Source of the DNA: Cenococcum geophilum 1.58
Taxonomy: Eukaryota > Ascomycota > Dothideomycetes > Gloniales > Gloniaceae
Length of the DNA: 64,000 bases
Assembly: GCA_001692895.1 (NCBI GenBank)
Contig: KV748218.1
Location: forward strand, 1-64,000
Direction of reading: 5' to 3'
Under the pieces are notes generated by a model. That model had not been told where the DNA came from. It ran no database searches and was given only the letters and a program-made list of their open reading frames with translations. The position numbers and the translations under genes are program-made. Position 1 is the first letter of the stretch. Every line of letters begins with the position of its first letter. Of this stretch, positions 9,340 through 20,038 are shown one piece after another.

Positions 9340-11459
9340 AGGGTGAGAGGGTAAGAGGGTAGTCCACGCAAGATGCCGCTGTGGAGAGCCGTGGAGAGCC
9401 CTTTCTCCGTCAGCATCTATAAGCTAATTGAGCATCGGCGGCTCTACGCTACATTATGAAAGGGGATGTGTTGAATGTTGGTGGATTTCCTGTAAATTTT
9501 CTTGATGATATTTATGGTGTTTATGAGCATGGCGGATCTCCATCCGGCTTTTGAGCGGCAAGGCGTTGGTTGGCAAGAGCACCGAAAGGACGGTACCTGG
9601 GATTGGAAGCTCTTTGGTTTCTGTTGCTTTGAATCGGGCCACGGAAATATCTCACGGAAGAGTTGATATCTATTATATTGTATATACATTGTAGGGGTTG
9701 GCAAGTTACCAGATCAGGTTCCATAAAACATGCAGAGAGCTTAGTTGGCGTATAATTATCATATTTGAACATTTAGAGAAAATGTTTACACTTTGTGGAA
9801 GAAAGATGGGCAATGTAGAGAGCGGAAGCCTGATAGAAAATCTTTAGCTGTCGAACTAATATTCGAACAGTTCCTCCATCCCGCTTCGCGAGAGACTCCA
9901 GCAATCGTAAATATCCACAGCCGCCATTGGCCAACAACAGAACACCTTTAATCCACCAATTATTCTCTTTCTCAATTTCCCATTGGCCGGATCTCTCAAA
10001 TCCGGAACCCCCCTCCAGCAGTTCCCACGCCCTTCCGGAACACCCTGCCGTCAAATATCTAATCTTCCCTTCTCCACTAAAAGCAACCTAAATCCTATCG
10101 CAGATCCACGCATGCGCATGCGCCAGATGACCGCAATCTCACGACCCGCTTCCTCCGCCAATGGGAAATTTATCCCCCAAGACGGGAAACTTGGCCGCAA
10201 GTGCTCTGCTTGGGATCACCTTTATCTGCGTGCGGGTCTGCGGCGGCGGCGGCGGCGGCCTAAGCTCCCCTTCAAAGAAAAAAAAAGAAAAGGAAAAGAA
10301 AGGGAAAAGGTCCGCCACCGCCAATGGCGATCCCGGCTCCTTCTACTCCGCAGCCACCTCGACGCTCGTTGGTGGGACTGAAAAAAGGGCTGGCTGGTCG
10401 CGATCCGTTCCGCGACGCTTTCTCCCCCTTTCGCCGTTTTGATACGGGGCTGGTAAGATTTGTAACGAAACTCGCTAGTGCCGGCTTGGCGCTGTCTCTG
10501 TCAGCAGGGCGAGTTTTTTAGCCGGGAAAAGGGGGGGCTGGGTTTTCGCGAAGCGGGCGCGTCGGCGCGTAATGTGGGGTTTGGCCACTCTGCGCTGCTG
10601 GCAGCGATGGCGACGGGCTAGGTAGGATTCGAGGTGGCTTGGTCGTATATGCGTGTTGAGCTGAGGTGCAAAGCAAGTATGACTCCCATTGAAGGGTATT
10701 ATTGCTTTGGGTGAGATTGGGACACCCCCTAGGCGTGCGAGTCACGATATTGCGCTCGTTATGCTTTCTACTAGTGATTTAATTTATCGAGAATCGTGAT
10801 TCTGACGCGGGTTGGAAGCTTGTCTTGCATCATGATGCTATCTTTATTCCATTTCGCTTGGTTCAAGCGCTACGCTATGCTACCTAATACTCTCCCCGGT
10901 ATCTATCTGGCCCTCCGCAACAGATATTGCAATTCAAAACTTACACTGCAGGTAAAACAAGTACACTAAGACGAGGTGTGTTGCACAAGCGCTTGCTAAT
11001 AACTCGCTTGTGATAGGACGGAAGGGAAGAAACAAAAAAGGAACCGCCGTAGGTATCTCGAGCAAAATAAAGCTGAAGCAGGAACCAATTGTCAAGGTAT
11101 CGCTCAAGCAAATAGCCAGAATTCCAAATACTATCGTGTACCCTTGGAAAGAAAAGGCAACGAATCCGAAATATTAAAAGTGAGACCACCGTTCCTGTAT
11201 GTGTGTATCCAAACACCTGTGTCTGGAAGTAAAACCAATCCGCCCAATTGTATCAAGCGCCACGCTATGTTGGTAAGGACCGCGAGAAGAGAAGCAAGAA
11301 AAGGCCGTGTGCGGCATTGGTGCTGTTCAAGCATGTTCCTGGAAATATCCAGCGTCGTTTCGGGGTCATTACTCGTTCACCTCGTTGAAACTGAGGTTAA
11401 AGGTCGTATGAGAAGATTTTGTTTTTGAAAGGAAGGAGTTATCCATCAAAGTTTGAGGC
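9340..11459. other. Long intergenic stretch without a supported gene
   Basis: Several short overlapping frames exist, but none has a recognisable product. The stretch holds a CGG-triplet run (about 10241-10259) followed by an A/G-rich run (about 10276-10309), and is otherwise unremarkable. It presumably contains the 3' regions of the membrane-protein gene and of the convergent Whi5-like gene. Confidence 0.5.
10241..10309. repeat. CGG-triplet run followed by purine run
   Basis: Six consecutive CGG triplets are followed, after a short gap, by about 35 nearly uninterrupted A/G bases. This is simple-sequence DNA in an intergenic region with no evidence of coding. Confidence 0.6.
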
Positions 11460-12698
11460 TCATGAAACCAGTTCTCCTCCTAGGTCCATGCCTAAGCCGG
11501 TTTCTACTTTGCCAATGCGAGACCGTTCGAGTCCAATGTTTGGACTTCCACCCGTAGGAGGCAAGAGGGTATCGAAGTTAAGGCGTCTCCTAGCTTCACG
11601 AGCAGCCAATGGAGTTTTGGATGTTACAGGTGTACGAGCCCAAGTGCCTGCCATTTGAGCGGGACTAGGGGTCATGTTCAAGAATTCGGCAAAGTTGAGA
11701 TTCGCAGATGGAGTGCTAAGGCCAAATCCTGGGAACGGTGCTCCGCCTCCTCCTGGTGTGGACATCATTGATGATGGTAGAGGGGTCGCCTTCGGTGGAG
11801 GGGTGGAAGGCGCGAATACACGAGTCTTGGATGAACCGGGGTTTGCTGGAGAAGGAGAGGTAGCTAGATACATTAAGAGATTGGCATCTTCTTCACCAGT
11901 TTGGCCATCGCGAGCGGAGGGCTTGAAAGCACTGTTGCGAAGACGAGCTGATCGTGCAACAGCCGGAGGTGGTGTGCGAGGGGCTCGTAGTGGAGGGGAG
12001 GAGCGAATATGGGAGCTACCAATTTGGAATGAGCTGATAGGCAAGTCTTCATCGTCGTCCTCAGAGAGTAATGGAGAAGGATGGTCATCCGGGATGGTGT
12101 CAGTTTCCGAGACGAAAGACAAGGTAGGCGCATGAGTGTTGCCAAAATGTGCATGTCTGCGGTGATATACAGGTGACGATTCAGGGAGCCGATATGCACT
12201 CTTCCAAGACGTCGCATTTATAGTCGAAGTCCGAACCTTTGTTCGAACATGATTGCTGGAAGCTGGGTATTTGAAGGATTGTCCATACTTCGGTCGTTTG
12301 CTCTGGGTATGGCTGCTTCCAGAACGTCGAACATCGTCGGAGAATATTGGGGCGGTAAGGGGAGAGGAATCGAGAACTCCCATGGGGTAGAATCGCTCAG
12401 AGACACAGGAGGAGGCATCGGACATTGTTTCATTGCTCGACCCAGGGCGCTTCCTCTTGAGCTCCATTTCCACTTTGGGCTCCAGAGTGTCAAGGCTGAG
12501 ACTTTCCCAGCCATGCTTGATTTTGACATTGGCTAAAGCGAGGCGGTTCTGTAGGGCGCGGGTCATCTACATTTGAAGTATTAGCACTCAATGTCAAAGA
12601 CTGCGTGGTTTAAGGGAGGCTACCTTTGAGACCTGAGCTCTCCTTAAGACCTTGCTCGCAACCTCAGCAGGCTGGTCCAAACGCTCAGTTGAAGCCAT
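11460..12698 (-). CDS. Whi5/Nrm1-like G1/S transcriptional repressor (393 aa)
   Basis: Two exons (12624-12698 and 11460-12566) are separated by a 57-nt intron with a GTAG..AG signature. Near the N-terminus, ALQNRLALANVKIKHGW resembles the short conserved motif by which Whi5 and Nrm1 family proteins bind SBF/MBF transcription complexes and restrain G1/S genes. The rest is low-complexity and rich in Ser/Thr-Pro sites (TPPP, SSPPLRAPRTPP, STPPPK, NMTPSP), as expected for a protein inactivated by cyclin-dependent kinase. The C-terminal part has AREARRRLNFDTLLPPTG, also seen in fungal relatives as I recall them. Identification rests on one short motif and composition, so the family call is moderate. 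It is divergent to the metallopeptidase gene. Confidence 0.65.
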
Positions 12699-13768
12699 AA
12701 TTACGAGAGGTCAGAGTTGTAGAGGACTCGGTGGAGGAGAGGCAAGGTACTCTCGCAAATGTTTCACCTTTTAGTCGGGTGCCGCATGAGCTGAAGAGCG
12801 GAGGAATGCGAAGGTCGAGATGAGTTTTGGCTCGACTAGGCACGGCGCCGGAAGAGAAAAAAGGGCAGTCAGCTTCGTAGCGGGTTGGATAGGACAAAGC
12901 ACAGGCGCAATCGGCAAGGAATGCACTTGTGGTGGTAATCGAAATTACGCTCTTAGGGCTCTAGCAGCAGCCTTGCCGGCTCTGAAGATGGAGGCGTTTC
13001 CATGACAAGCGCAAAGACATTCCTTACAAACCTTACGATATTACGATACAGCCAAGCGAAAGATTAATCACCGAGGTTTCGGTATAGAACGGCCATGCCG
13101 GTCATGTGGGGGTTGATGCTTAGGGCGTGCTAGGCTTGGCCAGTTGTGCTGGGAAGGCTGCCGGGGCGTTGGGTGGTGGCAAATCCTTGGATGCAAACAT
13201 TTTAGGCTAAGCAAGACCAATGTGCGGCTCAGCGTCATCACCGTTATTTGTATGAAACTGCGGGCCAGCAAGCTCGCACGTGAAGTGAGGAGAAGGCACC
13301 CCATAGCCCATAGCCCATAGTTATGGCCATGCCAACATTACCCATTCACCCCATGCGTATTTATCGCATTTATCTTGCTTGTTCCTAGCTGCTACTGCTA
13401 CATTTCTCGCTGCGGGCGCAAGAATAGCTCCCCGTCACGCCCTTGATATTCCTCAATGGGCTGCAAGTTGCTGGTAACTCCAGCGCCCGAATCACTGCCG
13501 CGACCAGCAGCGATCCTCAACACCAGCCGCGGAGCCATTGCATACACGACTCCGTCTCTGCTGCTTCGACGCTTCCGCTCCTCCCCACTTTCGCTGCTCA
13601 ACAACGTGGGTAGCCGCTGTTCAAGCTCCAACCACAAAGCCATCGGCTTTCTCCCCTCCATTACGCGGCCCGAGACCTGTTGTTAAACTCTCACTATTCT
13701 CAACTGCTCGGCCTTCTAGCTTTCCTCCGCACTCTCTACCTCCTCGCCGCCTGTCATACTCCCTCACC
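12699..13768. promoter_or_regulatory. Divergent intergenic region, Whi5-like / metallopeptidase
   Basis: A 1.07-kb region separates two divergent start codons and must hold both promoters. The part nearest the metallopeptidase (about 13660-13768) is pyrimidine-rich (CTCTACC, CCTCGCC, CTCACC), as in fungal leaders. I see no convincing gene or repeat. The 198-codon frame beginning at 13538 only extends the metallopeptidase first exon upstream. Confidence 0.4.
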
Positions 13769-16264
13769 ATGCCTTCCTTCCTTAACAATCTGCGAAGGTC
13801 CCGATCAAGCTTCCGAACCGACAAGTCCTCAAGCAAATCCAACGGATCTCCCAATGGCCATGTACCCACTAACAAATCCTCTTCAACCCTCAATTCCACT
13901 TTCGAATCTACTACTCCACCTAGTACCCTACCGTCAGAGGATTCTTCGTCAAACTTCAAGGGATTGAACGGCAATACACCTCCACTTCCTTCCCAGCCTT
14001 CTATAAATACAAAGCGATACAGCATAAACGTACGTGGAACATATCTCGGCCAACATCCGGTAACTTTGCTGACCTGCATGCTTTTTCTAGGGCATGGTTT
14101 CCCTGGCCGCCAATGGCTCTCAGAAATCGTTTAATCCAACATCATTGCTGGCCCCACGAGTTACTTCCGTTTCTGATAATTCTTGGGTTTGTACATCGGA
14201 CTCACCTCAATACCACACAACTAACTTTATTTTCAGGTACATCAAAAAGTCTTCCTAATCAATGGGCAAATCGGGGAACCCGCACACAAACCGCTGGACG
14301 GCACCCTGACTGTAGTTCACCATCAAGACAGCTTTCCTCCAACAAACTGGCCTGTTTGTGACTCTCACTTCAAGGCCTTGGTTCATCTTCAACCTGGACC
14401 GAATCGTCTAAGGCTTGATTTCAACTCGCCAAAAGTGTCTTCAAGCAACACTTCCATTCCAGCGCATTCGTCGTGGATTAATATCAATTACCTACCACTA
14501 AATTCGTCGCCTCCATTGCAATTGGCGATTATACTTGGGCGGGACTCGCCGGGAACGTACGATGCCGTGCCAGAGCGACTGCAGAAAGAAGGTAATGGGC
14601 TAGACCTTGCGATTAGAAAGTTTCGAATGGCTGCCTACCTCTGGCAAGCCTTTACGGGGGAGCAAATGAACCGCAATGGTCTCGGACGACGGTGCTATCG
14701 TTATGAAGAGGAATGGCAACCGGGGACGCTCACATATCAAGACATGAAGACCGGAGAAATGCGGAACGAAGCCAAGATTCATATTATCAGGTCAAATAAG
14801 ACCGTGCAAGAAATCAGAGACCTTGATCTAGCACAGCAGTACGACAAAGCCAAGAAAAACGGGGATTTGTTCGGCATTGCCGCGGAAGCAGTGAAAGATT
14901 ATTTTAAACCGAAACCAGGGCAGCAGCACTATGTTTCATGCTTATTTCTGGATACTCACTGGGACCCCAAGGTAAAGACAATTCGAGGTCATGCCGCTTT
15001 GGGGGGTGGTGACGGATCACTTCAACTTGCCATTTTTGGGTCTCATGCGTTGCAAAGCTATCCGGCAAGTATTGAAGAAGTTGTTCCTGCATTTTCGGAT
15101 TGCACAAAGACAGACACCGTATATGTAGCCAACGATTGCAATGAATCAGGGAGCAACTGGGAAGCAGCCAACATTGGCATTGGCGCTCATCTTCACGAAA
15201 CAGGACATCTTTTCGGGTGCCCGCATCAAGAGTTTGGTGTAATGCTGCGCGACTATGTCCGCCTGAATCGAACCTTTACTTGTCGGGAACCTTACTCCAC
15301 GCGTACGAAATCTCCAGGTCAACGTCTTTGCTTGCAGAAGGACGAATGCACTTGGCATCGGCTGGACTGTCTACGGTTCCGATTCCACCCGTGCTTCCGC
15401 CTTCCAACTGATCAGCCGTTGAATACAGACGGGAGTGTCCAGGTTTGGACAGTCGACAATGGCGGGGTTCTCGTGACGGCAGCTACAGGCGTTGCCTTCA
15501 TTGAACTTTATGCGGAGGGTGATGATGTCTGCCATTCACACATCGAATACCTAGATCCAAACAACGGCTCAAACGGGTCACCTCGCCAAATCAGCCTTGT
15601 CGAGTCAGAGCTTCTAGACCGGTTACCACAAGATAAGCGCAGCAAGCAGCTTAAGCTTGAAATTTATTCAGTTGGTCAAGGAAAACATGTTGTTGAAAAT
15701 TTCGGCCAGCTTGCATCAACGAAGAACTCACGCGTGCGACTACCAGATGGGCGATGGGGTTTCCGAGGCAGCAAGCTTGGGTTTTCTCAAATGGAAGGCT
15801 CAGAGGCGCAAGAACTCATAATAGACAGTTGTTATATCCAGACGAAACTTCTCACAACTATCCGCGTGTATCATGGCTTTGCTGTAGATGGAGTTGAATT
15901 TATTTACGAAGACACGACCACTCAGCTGTTTGGCAAACGGAGTGGAAAAGAAGGTGGAACTGAATTCGCATTAGACACAAGGAGAGGAGAAACCTTGATG
16001 GGCTTCCACCTCCGCGCTGGGCTATGGATCGACGGGCTACAGATATTGACAAGTCTAGGACGGAGGAGTGAGATTTTCGGAAACCCTATTGGTGGCAGCG
16101 GGTACGTCCAAGCTAAATATTTCTACTTTGGAAAGAATTATAAGAAGCTAACTGACGTGGCGAACAGGCACACCCTTATCCCGCCTCGTGGCTATACTGT
16201 TGCAGGCATCTCAGGCTCCTGCGCACAATGGCTTGACGGCTTTTCACTAATCATTACACGGTAG
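13769..16264 (+). CDS. Zinc metallopeptidase with jacalin-like C-terminal domain (804 aa)
   Basis: Three exons (13769-14059, 14091-14186 and 14237-16264) give an uninterrupted protein. The two introns are 31 and 50 nt; the first is unusually short. The N-terminal ~95 residues are Ser/Asn-rich and disordered. The catalytic motif HETGHLFGCPH (about residues 449-459) is the HExxHxxGxxH zinc site of the metzincin type. It lies in the fungal family of yeast YIL108W (Metallopep, a putative peptidase family). The last ~170 residues form a jacalin-like beta-prism lectin domain: GRWGFRGSK near 633, then VDGVEFIYED and the tail WLDGFSLI. This combination is common in filamentous ascomycetes. No signal peptide is seen, so it is probably intracellular. 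The natural substrate is unknown. The start MPSFLNNLRRSRSSF fits the family. Confidence 0.88.
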
Positions 16265-17443
16265 ATCATTCAACCATACCGCCATATTTGTACTCATAAT
16301 TCCTCTAATGTGCCCTTTTTTGGTACGATAGCATGTGGAATATATAGCTCGGCTTCTGCATACAACCGGTCCCGCTGTTCCTGACGTTTTTCCTGGGTTC
16401 GCTTCTGTATTGACAATACACACCGTCAAACTCGTTTGCGTTACGGCATTGCATCACTTACGCGGGCTGCTATCTGAGCTAGCAGAGCTATCCTATCTGC
16501 GAACTATAGACAGCGGCTTTGCGTAGCACTAATTCTTTCCTTTTTTTCCTTCCCCCGCCATTGCCACACAAAGCCTGAGATAGGCTAACCAGAGATTCGC
16601 CAGAAAGGGCAATTGTTTAGATTTGGCCTTCCTGGATATTCGTAATGGATGGGCCTTGTAATACGATTATGGGAATGGGGATACACATGGCAAATTCACG
16701 AACAGACCAGTTGATGTGGTCGGTTGATCCACACTGATAGACGGGTTTGAGTTGGGTTAGGGACGGAAATATTTAATATTAGAGTAGGGGTGAGGTCGTG
16801 TCTATTCTATGTGATCGCATACGTTGTGTTTCTTGTTTGTATATCTGTGGGCTAGCGTTTGCGGAGAGCCCGACGTCATAGATTATAAACCGGCATATTG
16901 ATAGAATGCGAATTTATACTTAGCTTAGCGGTTGTATGCTGCTACTGGTTATGCGTTTTCGACAGCACCTCTTGCCAACGCATCACTCTCAGTCGCCTTT
17001 TGCGCTTTGGTGTATGGAGTGGTTAGTAAAGACACGCTTTCTAACAATGTGAGACTCGATGAAGAACTTAGGACTTAGTAAGCTGTAGTGAACGGATACT
17101 TTATTTGTGTCTCGGAACTTGTCTGAATTCTTAACGAAGCTGGTAAAGGAACTAAGTAATTATCTCTATAACTGCTGCGTCAGGTGGAGCTAGAGGATAA
17201 GCACTAAAACGTTGCTCTTAAGGTATATGCATTGAAATAATTTAGGCCAAGAAAACTCGTGTCATGCTGTCTTGCTGGCCCTTGAACCTTTCTCATGTCA
17301 TAGTCATGCCCGAACCGTACAAAATCACCCCAAACCCGTTGTTGTCTAATACTACGTTCCTGATTGCAAGGAAGACAGATTGATTGCCTTACCCTTTATT
17401 CCGATGTATACGCAGGGGTGGCTCCTATTCTACGATTCCCTAA
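16265..17443. other. Convergent intergenic region
   Basis: The region lies between the metallopeptidase stop and the CHO1 stop on the opposite strand. It is AT-rich in places (about 16780-17250) and without coding signal. Both genes' 3' untranslated regions and polyadenylation sites must lie here. I see nothing else. Confidence 0.5.
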
Positions 17444-18386
17444 TCATGGCTTTGGTATGTGGATCGACTTGCTAACCATGAGGCAGCCGTGGATGAGAAA
17501 AAGGCCAGCGATGGGGTGGAATTCGAAAGCCGTGCCGGTCAAAGCCGTGCCCAGTGGAATGTTGTCAAGAACCCAGCCTTGTGAAACCCAATATGCCATC
17601 GTGAAAACAAGTGCGAGGGAGGTCGGGATCGGGGTTCCTTCGAAGTACCTCGACTTGCCGGTTGCGTCTTTGGGCAGAACGGACACTGTGACGTTGAAGC
17701 GCGCGAGGCGGGTGAGACCGCAAAGGATGAAGATGGTCAGCAGAAGATGGTCAACCGGCGTCCGTACACCCATCGCGAAGGCAGCAGCTGCAGGGGAAAC
17801 GCCGAAGGAAACCTGTGGCAGAAGGGTTCAGTATCATGATTGGGGATGCACCGGGGAGTGTTCGTACCAGATCGGCGAGCGAGTCAAGCTCTTGGCCCAT
17901 CACTGACGCCTTTCCCCGCCATCGTGCGACCTTGCCATCCATGAAGTCAAAGAAAAGACCAAAAGGTATGAAGCCTAGAGCTGCCCAGAGGTTGGTATAG
18001 TCATGGGGATCGCCTAGACAGTATCGCATTGATGAGAACACGGACATAGCACCACAGAAGCCTATTGTCATATTAGTATATTGATTATAAGATTAGGTCT
18101 TTATATAGTATACCATTAAGCTCGGTGATAAAGTCTGCAAGATGAAGCGCTCTACAAGACGATTAGATATTTGTACCGGGCGGGGGTCTATCAAAAGCGT
18201 GCGTTCCGCACCTAATCAAGGAAAAGTGGCCAGACTCAGAGGATAGCAGTCTTGTTTGCTTGTCCTGAGCTACCAATATGTCAGTCGTGTACCTCCCTGA
18301 TGTTCGACAGGCTACAAACCTATGTTTGTGGGAGGCGAAGCAGCATCTTTCTCGACGCCAATCGGGGCGCCGTTTCTTCGTGACAT
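17444..18386 (-). CDS. CHO1: CDP-diacylglycerol-serine O-phosphatidyltransferase (PS synthase)
   Basis: Makes phosphatidylserine from CDP-diacylglycerol and serine at the ER. Five exons on the minus strand (18320-18386, 18212-18269, 18114-18151, 17868-18061 and 17444-17812) sum to 241 residues with consistent phases. The signature of CDP-alcohol phosphatidyltransferases is complete: [12 protein letters not shown] followed by G-ELDSLADL, which is D-x2-DG-x2-AR-x8-G-x3-D-x3-D. Conserved flanks include [19 protein letters not shown] near the N-terminus and hydrophobic segments after [15 protein letters not shown]. The start [13 protein letters not shown] was chosen because the first 50-nt intron then joins in frame to the conserved block. 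All introns are 50-60 nt and one carries a TACTAAT branch site. Confidence 0.93.
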
Positions 18387-18765
18387 GGCGGAGCAGAGAG
18401 CCCAGTCTACTATCAGAGCTTGAGTATGTGGTAAACCTCGATTTGAAGAGTTTCGTGAGCGTGTAAGATAGGTACACAGTTAGGAAGAGGAACAGCGAAG
18501 GTAAAGACGTTGGAGACTGTGTGACAGCTCTTTGTTTTGCAAGTTTCACAACGGCAGAACGTCATTACGAGAGTTGCAGCCACACTAGCCCCGTGCTTTG
18601 CCAAGGCTCCCATATGATTTAGTGAAATGACCCATTTTTGAGCGGAAGTCCCCGTTCATAGATGGGCTCCATCAAAAAGGATTCCAGTTAAGCTATACAA
18701 GTTTGAAACGATCCACCCCTACCGTAAACGCCATCCAGTAACCCATAATTCGCACGTTACGTCCA
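18387..18765. other. CHO1 upstream / GAR1 downstream spacer
   Basis: A 379-bp spacer between the CHO1 start and the GAR1 stop, both on the minus strand. It holds the CHO1 promoter and the GAR1 3' end. Short frames here have no recognisable product. Confidence 0.45.
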
Positions 18766-19658
18766 TCAGCCCCCTCGGCCCCTCCCAAACCCTCTGCTGC
18801 CTCCCCTACTACTACCACCCCGCCCAGCACTGAAGCCTCCGCCTCTTCCTCCTCCAAACCCTCTTCCACCACCTCTCCCGCCTCGATCACCGAAGCCTCC
18901 TCGTCCTCTTGGCGCACCTCTACCTCCGCGGCTTCCACGAGCTCCGCCCCTGCCGGCACCTCCAATACGTTTCGGCTTAGGTGCACCTACGAATTGTGAG
19001 TACTTGATGCTTGAAAGCCTAAAACATTTACACATACCTGGTGGTGGCTTTGGTTTAGGTAAGAACCTAGATAAAGCATTAACCCTATTAACGTTTCCCT
19101 ATGGGCTGAGTTGTCCTACTTCTCCAACGGTAATAACTTGTCCCCGCCGATATAGAATCTATCGCCAGACTTAAATGAGGTCGCAACTATGCCTTCTTGA
19201 GGCTTAATCGTGAAGTACACTTGATTGAGAGGTCCGAGAATTTCGTCGACCTTTCCGATTGCCGTCTAAGCTCATATTAGCTCTGCTGAAGCCCTGTATA
19301 GTCCCAATAGGGTTTTCTTGCCTTATTTTCGAGGTAGATAGGTGCATTGAAGTACGGGATCTTGGTATTTATCGATTCGCACACCATCTCGCCTTCACAA
19401 GCATGAACGAACTTTCCCATCTCTACGACAGGGTAAGCAGTGTTTCAAAACAATAATTCCAGGTATTCCATACCTAGGACAGTTGCTGGCGGCCCATATG
19501 ATTGCTGTTGGAAGCTTCCACGGCCTGAACAACATATTAGCTCTTTTTCAAAACCTTGGAGCACGCTTGGACTGACCTCCACGAGCGCCGAAGCCACCTC
19601 CGCCTCTTGCAAAAGATGCACCACCTCCGCGCCCGCGAGATCCTCCGCGAAACGACAT
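18766..19658 (-). CDS. GAR1: H/ACA snoRNP subunit GAR1
   Basis: A nucleolar core protein of box H/ACA ribonucleoproteins that direct rRNA pseudouridylation. Six exons (19577-19658, 19474-19524, 19322-19422, 19120-19265, 19038-19066 and 18766-18986) give 209 residues. The protein has an N-terminal RGG domain ([13 protein letters not shown]), the conserved core with [52 protein letters not shown] and [19 protein letters not shown], then [11 protein letters not shown], and a C-terminal Gly/Arg-rich tail. The third intron (19266-19321) appears to begin GC (AAG|gcaag) instead of GT; the joined product is exactly the family sequence, so a GC-AG intron is likely. It shares a 380-bp divergent promoter with threonyl-tRNA synthetase. 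Confidence 0.93.
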
Positions 19659-20038
19659 ATTGGTATCTGTGTTAGGTTTCGGAGCGTAATTGTCGCACCG
19701 AGGGAAGTCCTGTGCAAAAAGTTCGAAATAGACGGAAAAAAGTTGCGATCCACCCGAACCTTGTCCGAGTCACGCCAAAAACACACCGGCCCAGAATGTG
19801 CCCCCCACTAAACAGCGTAACAAATAGGTTTGAGTGATCGAATTAATTCGCACTGCTCTAAACATGCCTTGAAATATCAGAACGCTTGGCCTCGTATTTG
19901 ATCTCTCATATACAATTGTGTTGTGATTTACTATACGCCTTGACAACAACCGAAGACTGACTCAAAGCCCAGACTGTTTGGTTTAAATAACTTTCGCGCA
20001 CTCTGAGGGGCAGACACAAGCCACGTCAATTCCACACC
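19659..20038. promoter_or_regulatory. Divergent promoter GAR1 / threonyl-tRNA synthetase
   Basis: A 380-bp region between two divergent growth-related genes. An AT-rich GTTTAAATAA tract lies about 50 bp before the synthetase start. Co-regulation with ribosome and translation genes is plausible but is inference. Confidence 0.4.

Noticed and set aside
9983-10442. Overlapping 93-132-codon frames
   Set aside because: They depend on a CGG-triplet and purine run; nothing resembles a protein family.
11674-12135. 153-codon Gly-rich frame on +
   Set aside because: Antisense shadow of the Ser/Pro-rich Whi5-like protein.
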